Shown in pieces: positions 1-9,221 of a stretch of 64,000 nt of DNA; position 1 is the first letter of the stretch; every line of letters starts with the position of its first letter. A program made the translations under genes and the position numbers. The stretch comes from Gracilibacillus caseinilyticus (GTDB lineage Bacteria > Bacillota > Bacilli > Bacillales > Amphibacillaceae). Below the pieces are notes generated by a model. The model ran no database searches. It saw nothing but the letters and a program-made list of their open reading frames with translations, and had not been told where the DNA came from. The DNA lies in the NCBI RefSeq assembly GCF_022919115.1, contig NZ_CP095072.1:3162001-3226000 (forward strand), read 5' to 3'.

Positions 1-1
1 T

Positions 2-403
2 TGTTTTTTAGTAGGTCTGGTCAGTTATTTTCTTCTTAAGTGGATCGGCATGAGTTATACAGTTGTATTGGCAACGATTATTGGCTTTACTAATTTCATT
101 CCGTACTTTGGACCAATTATCGGGGCCATACCAGCCGTGCTGATTGCATTTACTGTTTCTACAGAGAAAGTGTTATACGTTATCCTGGCAGTACTGGTTG
201 TCCAGGTGTTAGAGGGCAATTTGCTGTCACCTTTTATAGTAGGGAAAAGCATTCATATTCACCCTGTGTACATTATCTTAACGTTATTTATTGCGGCCAA
301 AACTGTTGGTGTTGTCGGCATGATCCTGGCAGTTCCATTGTTAGCTGTTGGAAGGGTAGCGATACCGATGATTTATAAACAAGTGAAAGCAATTGACAGA
401 TAG
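2..403 (+). CDS. yrrI: AI-2E family transporter, C-terminal part (cut by window edge)
   Basis: The reading frame is open from the left edge and shows the last 133 residues of a polytopic membrane protein. Hydrophobic helices alternate with segments typical of the AI-2E transporter family, such as FTNFIPYFGPIIG and LEGNLLSPFIVGK. Members are membrane exporters or transporters; only some handle autoinducer-2, so the substrate is unknown. The start lies outside the window. B. subtilis yrrI has the same place directly upstream of alaS. The alaS promoter -35 box overlaps the last codons of this gene. Confidence 0.85.
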   Translation, partial: CFLVGLVSYFLLKWIGMSYTVVLATIIGFTNFIPYFGPIIGAIPAVLIAFTVSTEKVLYVILAVLVVQVLEGNLLSPFIVGKSIHIHPVYIILTLFIAAKTVGVVGMILAVPLLAVGRVAIPMIYKQVKAIDR

Positions 404-421
404 AAAAAAGTTTTCTATAAT
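393..421 (+). promoter_or_regulatory. sigma-A promoter of the alaS T-box leader
   Basis: TTGACA (393-398) and TATAAT (416-421) are both consensus and are separated by 17 bp. The -35 box overlaps the stop codon region of the preceding transporter gene, and transcription would enter the T-box leader directly. Confidence 0.8.
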
Positions 422-424
422 ATG

Positions 425-679
425 CTAGCGAAGTGAATAATCGAAATACGTTGAAAAACCTGAGTACCAGATAACCATGTCGAAGAGAGGGATGACCGAG
501 GCTGAAAGTGATCCTGCATGCAATGATCTGGGAAGCTAGTTTGAAGTGCAGTTAATCACTGCCGGTTACATCACCGTTACAGATGTTAAAGAGATAGTCT
601 TTTTTAGACTATAATTAGGGTGGTACCGCGGATTCAACTCTCGTCCCTGCTATTTAGGCAGGGATGGGAGTTTTTTTAT
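425..679 (+). promoter_or_regulatory. T-box riboswitch upstream of alaS
   Basis: The leader carries the T-box motif AGGGTGGTACCGCG at 617-630, which binds the uncharged tRNA acceptor end. It is followed by a GC-rich terminator stem (638-669) with a T-run (671-677). Folding of the T-box motif into the antiterminator when tRNA-Ala is uncharged should allow readthrough into alaS. The upstream half (about 440-600) would form stem I. A GCC alanine triplet at 561-563, just before GGTTA that can pair with TAACC near 475, is the best specifier candidate, but this assignment is tentative. Family and regulated gene agree. Confidence 0.93.
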
Positions 680-737
680 GCAAATCATGTCCGGGTAGTT
701 GTACCTGATTAACTATATTATTATGGGAGGTTTCATT

Positions 738-3368
738 ATGAAGCAATTAACATCTGCTGAGGTTCGTCAAATGTTCTTGGACTTTTTTAAGGAAAAAGGA
801 CATGGTGTTGAACCAAGTGCGTCATTAGTACCGAAAGATGATCCTACTTTATTATGGATCAACAGTGGTGTAGCCACATTAAAAAAATATTTTGATGGAA
901 GAGTCGTACCGCAAAATCCACGTATTACTAATGCACAGAAGTCTATTCGTACCAATGATATTACTAATGTCGGCTATACAGCACGTCACCACACATTCTT
1001 TGAAATGTTAGGGAACTTCTCAATTGGTGATTATTTCAAGGAAGAAGCAATCGAATTCGCATGGGAATTTCTGACCAGTGAAAAATGGATTGGTTTTGAT
1101 CCAGAAAAATTATCTGTTACCGTTCACCCGGAAGATGAAGAAGCCTACTTGTTATGGAAAGATAAAATCGGTTTACCTGAGGATCGTATTATTCGACTTG
1201 AGGAGAATTTCTGGGATATTGGTGAAGGGCCAAGTGGTCCGAATACGGAAATCTTTTATGATCGTGGTGAAGCATATGGTAATGATGCCAATGATTCTGA
1301 ACTTTATCCAGGTGGGGAAAATGAACGCTATTTAGAAATTTGGAATCTTGTATTCTCCGAATTTAACCATAATCCAGATGATACGTATACACCATTACCG
1401 AAGAAAAACATTGATACCGGTATGGGACTAGAACGACTTGTTAGTGTTATTCAACATACACAAACTAATTTTGAAACAGACTTGTTTTTACCAATTATTA
1501 AAGAAACGGAAAAATATGCGAATACGAGTTACCTGGCAAATGTGGATACAGATGTCTCATTTAAGGTGATCGCGGACCATATTCGTACCGTATCGTTCGC
1601 AGTCAGTGATGGTGCATTGCCATCTAATGAGGGACGAGGATATGTGCTGCGTCGTTTATTGAGACGTGCGGTCCGCTATGCGAAACAAATTGGAATTGAC
1701 AAGCCATTTATGTATAAACTTGTTCCGACTGTAGGATCCATTATGGAAGCATTTTATCCAGATGTGAAAAACAAAGGCGACTTTATTCAGAATGTGATCA
1801 AAACAGAAGAAGAGCGATTCCATGAAACGTTACAAGAAGGTTTGCATATTCTAAATCAGATTGTCGAGCAGGAAAAAGCAAAAGGTAGTACCATTTTTCC
1901 AGGTGAAGAAGTGTTCCGTCTATATGATACTTATGGATTCCCGAAAGAATTAACGGAGGAATATGTGGGCGAAGCGGGGTTTACGATTGATGAACAAGCG
2001 TTTGAAAAAGGAATGGAAAAACAGCGTGATCGTGCACGTAATGCACGTCAAAAAGTAGATTCTATGCAGATTCAAGATAGTGTATTAAGTGATATTAATG
2101 CAGAGAGTCAATTTGTAGGATACGATCAGTTGGAAGTGGAGACGAAAGTTATTGCACTTGTTTCAGGAAAGGATCTTGTTTCTGAAGCAACAGACAGTGA
2201 AGCGTATCTTATGTTAGAAAGCACGCCGTTTTATGCAGAGAGCGGTGGTCAAATTGCCGATAAAGGATTGCTGTCATTTGAGAATGGCAATGCGGAAGTA
2301 TTAGATGTCCAAAAAGCACCAAACGGACAAAATCTTCATCGTGTAAAGCTGCAAGGAACGATTGCTAATGGACAAACAATTCAAGCAAAAGTCGATCAGA
2401 CATCCCGTCAGTATATTATAAAAAATCACTCCGCTACTCACTTATTACATCAAGCGTTAAAAGATGTATTAGGAGAACATGTCAATCAGGCAGGTTCACT
2501 GGTAGCTGGTGAACGATTAAGATTTGACTTCTCTCATTTCGGAGCCATTACAGAGCAAGAAATCATCGAAATTGAGCAAATTGTAAATGAAAAAATTTGG
2601 GATTCCATTCCCGTTACGATTAGTAATAAGTCAATTAGTGAAGCAAAAGAAATGGGTGCAATGGCTCTATTTGGTGAGAAATATGGTGATGTCGTACGTG
2701 TTGTAGAGATGGGTGGATATAGTATCGAGCTGTGTGGTGGATGCCATGTTAATAATACTGCTGAAATCGGACTATTTAAAATTGTATCAGAATCTGGTAT
2801 TGGCGCAGGAACTCGCAGAATAGAGGCCGTAACAGCTAAAGGCGCTTATCAATTTGTCAATGGGAAGCATCACCTGTTACAGACAGCAGCTACCCAATTG
2901 AAAACGAAAGAAGATCAGGTACCAGAAAGACTGGACCAGATTTTCAAAGAAATGAAAGAACAGCAGCGTCAAGTGGAGTCTTTGCGCGCTAAATTATCCC
3001 AATACGAAGCCTCTTCTATTTTAGATGACGTAAAAGAAGTAAACGGTGTTCAATATTTAGCTAAAAAAGTCGATGTAAGTGATATGAATCAATTACGCCA
3101 AATGGTAGATGATATGAAACAGAAGCTCGAATCTGGTATTATTTTGCTTGCAGCAGTTAATAATGACAAAGTACAGCTTGCTTCAGGTGTGACGAAAGAC
3201 CTTGTCAATAAAGGCTATCATGCTGGGAACTTAATTAAAGAGACCGCACAAATCTGTGGAGGAGGAGGCGGCGGCCGTCCAGACATGGCACAAGCTGGAG
3301 GGAAAGATGCCAGTAAATTGGCCGATGCATTAGGTTATGTGGAAAAATATGTCCAAACAGCACTATAA
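738..3368 (+). CDS. alaS: alanine--tRNA ligase
   Basis: AlaRS charges tRNA-Ala with alanine in the cytoplasm and hydrolyses mischarged Ser- or Gly-tRNA-Ala. The protein is 876 aa, normal for bacteria. The class II catalytic domain includes [14 protein letters not shown]. The editing domain has zinc ligands in HSATH (about residues 564-568) and CGGCH (about 665-669). The C-Ala domain ends with the glycine-rich [15 protein letters not shown] near residues 840-855. The ATG at 738 is preferred over 699 because GGGAGG lies 8 nt upstream and the protein then begins [10 protein letters not shown] like its homologues. It is controlled by the upstream T-box. Confidence 0.97.
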   Translation: MKQLTSAEVRQMFLDFFKEKGHGVEPSASLVPKDDPTLLWINSGVATLKKYFDGRVVPQNPRITNAQKSIRTNDITNVGYTARHHTFFEMLGNFSIGDYFKEEAIEFAWEFLTSEKWIGFDPEKLSVTVHPEDEEAYLLWKDKIGLPEDRIIRLEENFWDIGEGPSGPNTEIFYDRGEAYGNDANDSELYPGGENERYLEIWNLVFSEFNHNPDDTYTPLPKKNIDTGMGLERLVSVIQHTQTNFETDLFLPIIKETEKYANTSYLANVDTDVSFKVIADHIRTVSFAVSDGALPSNEGRGYVLRRLLRRAVRYAKQIGIDKPFMYKLVPTVGSIMEAFYPDVKNKGDFIQNVIKTEEERFHETLQEGLHILNQIVEQEKAKGSTIFPGEEVFRLYDTYGFPKELTEEYVGEAGFTIDEQAFEKGMEKQRDRARNARQKVDSMQIQDSVLSDINAESQFVGYDQLEVETKVIALVSGKDLVSEATDSEAYLMLESTPFYAESGGQIADKGLLSFENGNAEVLDVQKAPNGQNLHRVKLQGTIANGQTIQAKVDQTSRQYIIKNHSATHLLHQALKDVLGEHVNQAGSLVAGERLRFDFSHFGAITEQEIIEIEQIVNEKIWDSIPVTISNKSISEAKEMGAMALFGEKYGDVVRVVEMGGYSIELCGGCHVNNTAEIGLFKIVSESGIGAGTRRIEAVTAKGAYQFVNGKHHLLQTAATQLKTKEDQVPERLDQIFKEMKEQQRQVESLRAKLSQYEASSILDDVKEVNGVQYLAKKVDVSDMNQLRQMVDDMKQKLESGIILLAAVNNDKVQLASGVTKDLVNKGYHAGNLIKETAQICGGGGGGRPDMAQAGGKDASKLADALGYVEKYVQTAL

Positions 3369-3370
3369 TT

Positions 3371-3400
3371 TTGGAAATTTTTAATAATAACCGGTATAAT
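3371..3400 (+). promoter_or_regulatory. candidate sigma-A promoter for ireB-ruvX-yrzB
   Basis: TTGGAA (3371-3376), an 18-bp spacer and a perfect TATAAT (3395-3400) lie just after the alaS stop and 45 bp before ireB. This would start a transcript that ends at the terminator at 4429-4463. Confidence 0.6.
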
Positions 3401-3444
3401 AGAAAGATACAGTCAAACGTTGAATTTTAATTGGGGGTGCTTCC

Positions 3445-3708
3445 ATGGATGGAATGGACAAGACAATGAAATTTGATTTTTCAGAAGAGCCCATTGAACA
3501 GAATGTTGAAGAAGTGTTATTGGTAGTTTATAATGCTCTGGAAGAAAAGGGGTACCATCCGATCAATCAAATTGTTGGATACTTATTATCCGGGGATCCA
3601 GCATATATTCCAAGACACAAGGATGCACGCAATTTAATAAGGAGAATTGAGCGCGATGAAATCATTGAAGAACTTGTTAAATATTACATCAGCGCAAACA
3701 AAAAATAA
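3445..3708 (+). CDS. ireB: IreB-family regulatory phosphoprotein (UPF0297)
   Basis: This is an 87-aa small cytoplasmic protein of the IreB/UPF0297 family (B. subtilis YrzL). The family core is visible in [20 protein letters not shown] followed by [21 protein letters not shown]. In Enterococcus, IreB is a substrate of the PASTA kinase IreK and affects cephalosporin resistance; its role in bacilli is not settled. The gene overlaps ruvX by one base (TAATG) and is almost always found beside it. The ATG at 3445 has GGGGGTG upstream. Confidence 0.92.
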   Translation: MDGMDKTMKFDFSEEPIEQNVEEVLLVVYNALEEKGYHPINQIVGYLLSGDPAYIPRHKDARNLIRRIERDEIIEELVKYYISANKK

Positions 3709-4127
3709 TGAGTAAGGTATTAGGGTTAGATGTAGGTTCCAAGACTATTGGAGTAGCCATTAGTGATGCATTGGGATGGACGGCTCAAGGATTAAAGACG
3801 ATCTATTGGAATGAGCCCGATTTCCAATCTGTACAAGAAACGTTTAAACAGTTAATTGATGACCATACTATTGAGAAAGCGGTAGTTGGCTTACCGAAGA
3901 ACATGGATGGTTCCATCGGTTTTCGTGGCGAAGCTTCGCAGGAATTTGCAAAGTTTTTAGAATCCACTTTTTCCTTGCAAATAGTGATGTGGGATGAACG
4001 ACTGACGACAATGGCTGCCGAAAGGGTACTGTTAGAAGCAGATGTCAGTCGTTCCAAACGAAAAAAAGTGATAGACAAGATGGCGGCAGTAATGATTTTA
4101 CAAGGCTATCTGGACAGTCAACCATAA
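3708..4127 (+). CDS. ruvX: Holliday junction resolvase-like RuvX (YqgF)
   Basis: This 139-aa protein belongs to the YqgF/RuvX family with an RNase H fold. Conserved acidic sites lie in [16 protein letters not shown] (residues 4-19), [11 protein letters not shown] and near the end in [14 protein letters not shown]. Family members process Holliday junctions or the 5' end of pre-16S rRNA (E. coli YqgF); which applies here is not visible. Its start overlaps the ireB stop, so the two are translationally coupled, and yrzB follows after 13 bp. B. subtilis yrrK is the counterpart. Confidence 0.93.
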   Translation: MSKVLGLDVGSKTIGVAISDALGWTAQGLKTIYWNEPDFQSVQETFKQLIDDHTIEKAVVGLPKNMDGSIGFRGEASQEFAKFLESTFSLQIVMWDERLTTMAAERVLLEADVSRSKRKKVIDKMAAVMILQGYLDSQP

Positions 4128-4140
4128 GGGAGGAAGGCAA

Positions 4141-4425
4141 TTGGCACTAGAAGAAAAAGAACGAATTATCATACCAGATGAAAATGGTGAAGAGCACTTG
4201 TTTGAAGTGTTGTTTACATTTGACGTGGACGAAACAGAGCAGTCGTATGTTGCCGTAGTACCGGCAGATCAAAAAGAAGATGAGGAAGTAGAAGTCTTTG
4301 CTTTCCGCTATGAGGAAAATGATAACGAAGAGGACCTGGCACTGTTCCAAATTGAATCAGATGAAGAATGGGACATGGTAGAAGAAGTACTTAACACTAT
4401 CGCAGACGAAGACTTAACCGAATAA
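4141..4425 (+). CDS. yrzB: DUF1292 family protein YrzB
   Basis: This very acidic 94-residue protein belongs to the DUF1292 family, rich in Glu and Asp throughout (for example DEEWDMVEEVLNTIADEDL at the C-terminus). It starts with TTG after GGGAGG. Function is unknown, but the ireB-ruvX-yrzB trio is conserved across Firmicutes, which suggests a linked housekeeping role. A strong terminator follows 3 bp after the stop. Confidence 0.9.
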   Translation: MALEEKERIIIPDENGEEHLFEVLFTFDVDETEQSYVAVVPADQKEDEEVEVFAFRYEENDNEEDLALFQIESDEEWDMVEEVLNTIADEDLTE

Positions 4426-4428
4426 GCC

Positions 4429-4463
4429 AAAAGCCTGACTAATCAGCTTAGTCAGGCTTTTTT
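4429..4463 (+). terminator. intrinsic terminator after yrzB
   Basis: The hairpin AAAGCCTGACTAA / TTAGTCAGGCTTT is followed directly by a T-run and closes the ireB-ruvX-yrzB transcript. Confidence 0.9.
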
Positions 4464-4873
4464 ACAAGAAAATATTTAAATACTGTCATAAAGGCGAATT
4501 ACATAGATGTATGGGTTCTTATTATGCGAATTATGTAAACGGGAACTGTAAGACAAAGTGGTTATTTTGATAAATTTTATCTGCTAAGCCAAGCTCTTAA
4601 AAAGTACTCCGCGTTCTGCGGCGGGTCGATCTGCTAAGTTACTTCTGAATTAACTTCCTAGCTACCTTGTGCTGAAAAAACTACTTCGAAGTGATATTAA
4701 AAGATAGAGGAACATCACCGGGTATTTTTGGACACGACTGATCCTACGTTCTACGCATATTTCCTACGCATAAGAGAAGTTCTGCAATGTTTAATTGGTA
4801 CAAATAATAGTGTGTTGTGTTTTCCTTTTGCGAAAATTGTAGTATAATATACCGGGTGAAAGGGGGAGACCTG
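4464..4873. other. 410-bp intergenic region before mltG
   Basis: No convincing gene is present. The right half holds a decayed copy of repeat family A (4587-4792). A TATAAT lies at about 4845-4850, some 24 bp before the mltG start and a likely -10, but no good -35 could be picked. Confidence 0.5.
4587..4792 (+). repeat. degenerate copy of dispersed repeat family A
   Basis: Blocks shared with the copies at 10861-11080 and 31410-31629 occur in the same order: a CTCCGCGT-CTG block near 4607, CTACCTTGTGC near 4661, ACTTCGAAG near 4682 and CTACGCATATTTCCTACGC near 4751. The material between them has diverged. It reads in the same direction as the copy at 10861. Confidence 0.65.
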
Positions 4874-6016
4874 ATGAGTAACGAACAAGATGACAGCCAA
4901 AAGAAAAACAAGCTTACATATAAAGAAATCTCACAACAGAATGCGAAAGAAGCAAGTATCGCAAGAAAAATTATAATTATTGTGCTGTTGCTATTATCGA
5001 TTATACTGATAATCGGTGGTTACAGTGCGTATAAATTTGTCGAAAAAGGTGTATCACCAGTAGATCCAAATAGTGAAGAAACTATTAACATCACAATTCC
5101 TTTAGGATCTTCCAGTTCCGAAATCGCAAAAATATTGGAAGAAAAAGGAGTTATCTCCAATAGTTTAATTTACAGGTTTTATGTCAAGTTTAATAATGCG
5201 ACAGGATTTCAAGCTGGTGACTATCAATTATCACCTTCTATGACACTTGCAGAAATAACAGCAGAGTTAGAAACAGGCTCAGTTCAGCAAGATGCTGTAT
5301 TGCGTGTAACAGTACCAGAAGGAAGAAATATAGAAGAAATTGCAACAATATTTGCAGATAATGCAGGAATCGATCAGGAAGCCTTTTTGGAAAAGATGAA
5401 TGATCAGGAATATATCAAGCAATTGATCGATAAATACCCGACTATTCTAACGGATGAGATACTGAATGAATCGATTAAATATCCATTAGAGGGTTATTTA
5501 TTCCCTGCAACCTATGAATTCTTCAGTGAGAGTCCAACTATTGATAAGATCATTACAAAAATGCTGGAGAAGACAAATAATGTTGTATTGGCACATTATG
5601 ATCAAATTGAGGAATCTGATTATAATGTACATCAAGTGCTGACGTTTGCTTCGCTGGTAGAAGAGGAAGCACCTACACCAGAGGACAGAAAGAAAATAGC
5701 AGATGTATTCTATAATCGAATGGCAAGTGATATGCCATTGCAAACAGACCCAACAGTTATTTATGCGCATGGAGAACATATTCCACGTTTAACTTATGAT
5801 CATTACGAAATCGATTCTCCATACAATACGTACAAGGTAAAAGGCTTACCGGTTGGCCCGATTTCCAACTTCGGTGAAAGCTCAATAACAGCAGTGTTAA
5901 AACCAGACGAGAATGATTATCTCTTTTTCTTAGCTGATTCAGAAGGAACGGTACATTATTCCAAGTCCTATGAAGAGCATCAGGAGTTAGAAAAAAAATA
6001 CATTCATAACCAATAA
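4874..6016 (+). CDS. mltG: endolytic murein transglycosylase MltG
   Basis: MltG cleaves nascent peptidoglycan glycan strands at the outer face of the membrane and sets glycan chain length. The 380-aa protein has a cytoplasmic Lys-rich start, one membrane helix (about residues 33-53) and an extracellular YceG-like domain. The catalytic Glu lies in the segment LVEEEAPTPEDRKKIADVFY, followed by LQTDPTVIYA and IDSPYNTYKVKGLPVGPIS. The usual Pro after ISN is Phe here. ATG 4874 is chosen over 4817 because GGGGGAG lies 6 nt upstream. It is the counterpart of B. subtilis yrrL. Confidence 0.94.
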   Translation: MSNEQDDSQKKNKLTYKEISQQNAKEASIARKIIIIVLLLLSIILIIGGYSAYKFVEKGVSPVDPNSEETINITIPLGSSSSEIAKILEEKGVISNSLIYRFYVKFNNATGFQAGDYQLSPSMTLAEITAELETGSVQQDAVLRVTVPEGRNIEEIATIFADNAGIDQEAFLEKMNDQEYIKQLIDKYPTILTDEILNESIKYPLEGYLFPATYEFFSESPTIDKIITKMLEKTNNVVLAHYDQIEESDYNVHQVLTFASLVEEEAPTPEDRKKIADVFYNRMASDMPLQTDPTVIYAHGEHIPRLTYDHYEIDSPYNTYKVKGLPVGPISNFGESSITAVLKPDENDYLFFLADSEGTVHYSKSYEEHQELEKKYIHNQ

Positions 6017-6017
6017 T

Positions 6018-6051
6018 CAAAAGCAGGGGAGTTTCTCCCTGCTTTTGCGTG
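6018..6051 (+). terminator. hairpin between mltG and trmR
   Basis: AAAAGCAGGGGAG pairs with CTCCCTGCTTTT. The T-run is short (TTTT then GCG), so it may be a weak terminator or attenuator that lets part of the transcript continue into trmR and udk. Confidence 0.55.
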
Positions 6052-6073
6052 TTACGGAAGGGAAAGAATAAAC

Positions 6074-6718
6074 GTGTATTCAAAAGAAATTATTTCCTAC
6101 TTAAATGATATAGCGCCAGAATCCGAGAATTGGGTGCAGGCATTGGAAGAAGAAGCTATTGAGCACCATGTGCCGATCATGGATAAACAAGGCATCAGCA
6201 TACTGCAACAGCTTGTTCGCTTACATCAGCCTGTCAAAATACTTGAAATCGGTACAGCGATCGGGTATTCTGCTTTAAGGATGTTAGAAGCACATCCACA
6301 AGCATCCATCGTTACGGTGGAACGAGATCAACAAATGTATGAAAGAGCCATTCATAATATTGAAAGGCAACAGAAGCAACAAAATGTTGATGTGATTTTG
6401 GGGGATGCCTTGGAAAAGGAAACAGAAATTCTTGCTAAAGGACCGTATAATATCATCTTCATTGATGCAGCCAAAGGTCAGTATCGTCGCTTTTTCGAGA
6501 GTTATCTACCAGCCTTAAAAAGTAACGGTATGATTATTACCGATAATGTCCTCTTCAGAGGATTAGTGGCAGACGCATCTGAGGCGCCCAAAAGGCTACA
6601 AAATCTGGCGAACAAAATTGATCAGTATAATCAATGGTTATTGCAACATCCAAGCTTTCATACCACTATTTTGCCAGTGGGGGATGGTATAGCTATCAGC
6701 ATAAAAAAGAATGAGTAG
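6074..6718 (+). CDS. trmR: O-methyltransferase, likely tRNA 5-hydroxyuridine methyltransferase TrmR
   Basis: This 214-aa class I SAM-dependent enzyme resembles the catechol O-methyltransferase type (B. subtilis YrrM). Visible motifs are [13 protein letters not shown] (SAM motif I, about residues 56-68), VTVERD and [11 protein letters not shown] with the metal-site Asp. YrrM/TrmR methylates 5-hydroxyuridine-34 to 5-methoxyuridine in tRNA, so that function is inferred by family and position. The start is GTG after GGAAAG. In B. subtilis the U32-peptidase-like genes yrrN and yrrO, which help make the hydroxyuridine substrate, follow directly; here they are absent and udk follows at once. Confidence 0.88.
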   Translation: MYSKEIISYLNDIAPESENWVQALEEEAIEHHVPIMDKQGISILQQLVRLHQPVKILEIGTAIGYSALRMLEAHPQASIVTVERDQQMYERAIHNIERQQKQQNVDVILGDALEKETEILAKGPYNIIFIDAAKGQYRRFFESYLPALKSNGMIITDNVLFRGLVADASEAPKRLQNLANKIDQYNQWLLQHPSFHTTILPVGDGIAISIKKNE

Positions 6719-6731
6719 AGGTGCAAGTAGT

Positions 6732-7361
6732 ATGAGTAAGGAAAAACCCGTAATAATAGGCGTTGCAGGCGGATCTGGATCGGGAAAGACGTCTGTAACC
6801 AAAGCTATTCAAAATCGCTTTCGAGATCAATCTGTGCTTGTTATAGAGCAAGACTATTATTATAAAGATCAGTCAGAGATGCCGATGGAAGAAAGACTGC
6901 AAACAAACTATGATCACCCACTCGCATTTGATCATGATTTATTAATTGAACATATTAAACAATTGTCGGAGCATCAATCTGTCGATAAACCAGTATACGA
7001 TTATACAATGCATACGCGTTCCGATCGGGTCATCCCTATTGAACCAAAAGATGTGATCATTATCGAAGGTATACTCATACTTGATGACCCACGATTAGTG
7101 GAATTGATGGATATCAAAGTATTTGTCGATACAGATGCGGATTTGCGTATCATCCGCAGACTATTACGTGACATTAAAGAACGTGGCCGCTCGATCGATT
7201 CCGTCATCAATCAGTATATTCAAACGGTTCGCCCGGCTCACTTACAATTTATAGAACCGACAAAACGATATGCAGATGTGATTATCCCAGAAGGTGGTCA
7301 GAACGAGGTTGCAATCGATTTGTTAGCGACAAAAATTGAAAAAATACTTGATTTAGAGTAG
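6732..7361 (+). CDS. udk: uridine kinase
   Basis: Udk phosphorylates uridine or cytidine to UMP or CMP in pyrimidine salvage. The 209-aa protein has the P-loop [11 protein letters not shown] near the N-terminus, the nucleoside-site segment [11 protein letters not shown], and the IIIEGILIL and [14 protein letters not shown] segments of the family. An in-frame upstream ATG at 6711 overlaps trmR, but the ATG at 6732 with AGAGGTG 8 nt upstream gives the normal length (211 aa in B. subtilis). It is probably cotranscribed with trmR. Confidence 0.95.
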   Translation: MSKEKPVIIGVAGGSGSGKTSVTKAIQNRFRDQSVLVIEQDYYYKDQSEMPMEERLQTNYDHPLAFDHDLLIEHIKQLSEHQSVDKPVYDYTMHTRSDRVIPIEPKDVIIIEGILILDDPRLVELMDIKVFVDTDADLRIIRRLLRDIKERGRSIDSVINQYIQTVRPAHLQFIEPTKRYADVIIPEGGQNEVAIDLLATKIEKILDLE

Positions 7362-7369
7362 AATATTCC

Positions 7370-7464
7370 GATAGTAGTGTATGCTAAATATATACTTGTT
7401 AAAATACTACGAGTAAAACTATTGAAAAAAATAAAAAAATTTGAGATAGTAGTGTTTAGTAAAT
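7370..7464 (+). repeat. two direct 20-bp repeats upstream of greA
   Basis: GATAGTAGTGTATGCTAAAT at 7370-7389 recurs as GATAGTAGTGTTTAGTAAAT at 7445-7464, 75 bp apart, in the 219-bp udk-greA gap. They could be operator half-sites or chance AT-rich similarity. Confidence 0.4.
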
Positions 7465-7580
7465 TAAGCATTTACATATCATATCTGCTATGATCAGTGC
7501 TATTTCTGAAGATTACACATACAATGAAAGTACATTTATAAAGGTTGACTCATAGCAATAGATAGAAGGAGTGTAGGATA

Positions 7581-8057
7581 ATGCCAGAAGAAAAAGAATT
7601 TTTTATGACAGAAGAAGGACTAAAAAAGCTTGAAGATGAATTAGAATATTTGAAAACAGAGCGACGGCAAGAAGTCGTGGAACGAATTAAAATTGCCAGA
7701 GATTTTGGTGATTTATCAGAGAACTCGGAATATGATGCAGCTAAAGATGAACAAGCATTTGTAGAATCACGTATCGTTCAAGTGGAGAATATGATCCGCA
7801 ATGCGGTTATCATCACAGATGAAGATGCCAATCCAGATGTCGTTTCATTAGGAAGAACCATCACGTTTCAAGAATTACCTGATGGTGAAGAGGAAAGCTA
7901 TACCATTGTAGGTAGTGCGGAGGCAGACCCGTTCGAAGGGAAAATCTCAAATGATTCACCAATCGCCAAAAGCTTATTAGGTCATTCCATTGGTGAAGAG
8001 GTCGTTGTTCCTACTCCTGCTGGTGATCTGAATGTCAAAATTTTAAAAGTACAATAA
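7581..8057 (+). CDS. greA: transcription elongation factor GreA
   Basis: GreA enters the RNA polymerase secondary channel and stimulates cleavage of backtracked transcripts. The 158-aa protein has the N-terminal coiled coil with the conserved tip [20 protein letters not shown] (about residues 43-62, acidic DL-SENSEY residues), then the FKBP-like C-terminal domain with [16 protein letters not shown]. Length and motifs are normal. The RBS AGAAGGAG lies 8-10 nt upstream. The gene is followed by its own terminator. Confidence 0.97.
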   Translation: MPEEKEFFMTEEGLKKLEDELEYLKTERRQEVVERIKIARDFGDLSENSEYDAAKDEQAFVESRIVQVENMIRNAVIITDEDANPDVVSLGRTITFQELPDGEEESYTIVGSAEADPFEGKISNDSPIAKSLLGHSIGEEVVVPTPAGDLNVKILKVQ

Positions 8058-8067
8058 ATGATTAACG

Positions 8068-8107
8068 TAAAATGGATGTCTTGCCTAGACATCCATTTTA
8101 TGTTTTT
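8068..8107 (+). terminator. intrinsic terminator after greA
   Basis: AAAATGGATGTC pairs with GACATCCATTTT around the loop TTGCCTA, followed by ATGTTTTT. It also lies directly after the convergent yrzA-like gene and may serve both. Confidence 0.85.
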
Positions 8108-8329
8108 CTACGTTGTATATTGTAATGGTTTCAGTTTTGTTTCAATGAAATAATCTTTGTTCGTCGTTAAGATAAATTCAAACACCAGGTTTTCAGGGAT
8201 AGAATCGAACTTTAGCGTGGTCTCATCGAGAAAGTGAATTATTAAAATTTGTTCCTCTTTATCATAGCTTATCGATTCGAAGGTTGTTAACTGCCATAGA
8301 TTTCGGTCAAATGTAGTGGTTCTCAACAT
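8108..8329 (-). CDS. yrzA: KTSC-domain-like small protein (YrzA-like)
   Basis: This 73-aa protein has the layout of the KTSC domain: an ISYDKEEQILIIHF strand pair, then the TTLKFDSIPENLVFEFI turn and helix, and a final NKDYFIETKLKPL. KTSC proteins are small and of uncertain function; some are linked to lysyl-tRNA synthetase or nucleic acids. The ATG has AAGGAG 8 nt upstream, and the gene converges on greA. Assignment to yrzA rests on size and position between greA and yrrS, not on a search. Confidence 0.65.
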   Translation of the reverse strand: MLRTTTFDRNLWQLTTFESISYDKEEQILIIHFLDETTLKFDSIPENLVFEFILTTNKDYFIETKLKPLQYTT

Positions 8330-8447
8330 TGCGCACGCTCCTTACATTTTCGATCTTAGTTATTATATTCCATGTATATGGACAAACTCCTGCAAGTATG
8401 ACAAAAAAAGAAAAAAATCGATCTAATTACCCAATATACCATTTGGT

Positions 8448-8477
8448 TTGGAGATATCCATCATTTTTTAGTATAAT
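8448..8477 (+). promoter_or_regulatory. candidate sigma-A promoter for yrrS-mtnN
   Basis: TTGGAG (8448-8453), an 18-bp spacer and a perfect TATAAT (8472-8477) lie 21 bp upstream of the yrrS start. Confidence 0.55.
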
Positions 8478-8498
8478 GACGGTGGGGAGGGTGAGAAT

Positions 8499-9194
8499 AT
8501 GTCAGATGAATTTGGAAAAATTACGAGGAAAAATCGCTTCGAAAAGAAAAGAACAAATACGAAAGCAATCACGTGGTTAACCGCAATTGGTGGCGTATTG
8601 GCAGTTCTTATTATAACGCTTGTAATGGTTGGTGGTGGAAATCAAGTGGAACCAACTGCATCAGGAGAGAACAGTGCTGACAATGAACCAGACAATCATG
8701 AATTGGATAACCAGTCTGATGAATCTACTGACATGTCACCTGACGAAGAGGCAAGCGAAGAGGAATTAGCAGTCGTAGAAGATGAAGAAAGTCAAAATCA
8801 AAAAGATGCAAATGAAGAATCAGACGAAGAAGCATCTTCTAATGAAGAAACAGAAACACAACAAGTAGAATCAAATGACAGTAATGTTAGTGAGGCATAC
8901 GAAGGGAATTGGCAACCAGTTGACTCAGAACAAACAGAACCAGCGATGACGTTTGAGAAAGGATCTGTAGATTGGCAAGAGATGAAAAAAGCGGTCGAAG
9001 TAGCGACGGGCATACCAGTTGGAGAACAAGTAGTATGGTATCTCGGAAGAGCAGGAAATCAACAGGCAGAAGCTACCGTATCGCCTACTTCTAATCAGGA
9101 CCAAACGTACCGAGTCTCCCTGAAATGGGCAGAAGGACAAGGCTGGCAGCCAACATTGGTAGAAGAATTAATGGAGAACGATAAAAAAACATAG
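8499..9194 (+). CDS. yrrS: DUF1510 membrane-anchored protein YrrS
   Basis: This 231-aa protein has a basic N-terminus, one membrane helix (about residues 26-47, ending VMVGGG), a long acidic low-complexity linker of Glu, Asp, Ser and Asn (about 50-130), and a C-terminal DUF1510 domain (QPVDSEQTEP to the end, including WYLGRAGNQQAEATVSPT). Function is unknown. In B. subtilis yrrS lies beside the class A penicillin-binding protein gene pbpI, which is missing here. The ATG at 8499 follows GGGGAGGGTG. Confidence 0.88.
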   Translation: MSDEFGKITRKNRFEKKRTNTKAITWLTAIGGVLAVLIITLVMVGGGNQVEPTASGENSADNEPDNHELDNQSDESTDMSPDEEASEEELAVVEDEESQNQKDANEESDEEASSNEETETQQVESNDSNVSEAYEGNWQPVDSEQTEPAMTFEKGSVDWQEMKKAVEVATGIPVGEQVVWYLGRAGNQQAEATVSPTSNQDQTYRVSLKWAEGQGWQPTLVEELMENDKKT

Positions 9195-9221
9195 AAAAAA
9201 GACACCTGAGGAGGATGAACA

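Noticed and set aside
8329-8580. 83-codon frame running into yrrS
   Set aside because: Overlaps the yrrS promoter and start in another frame; no homology.
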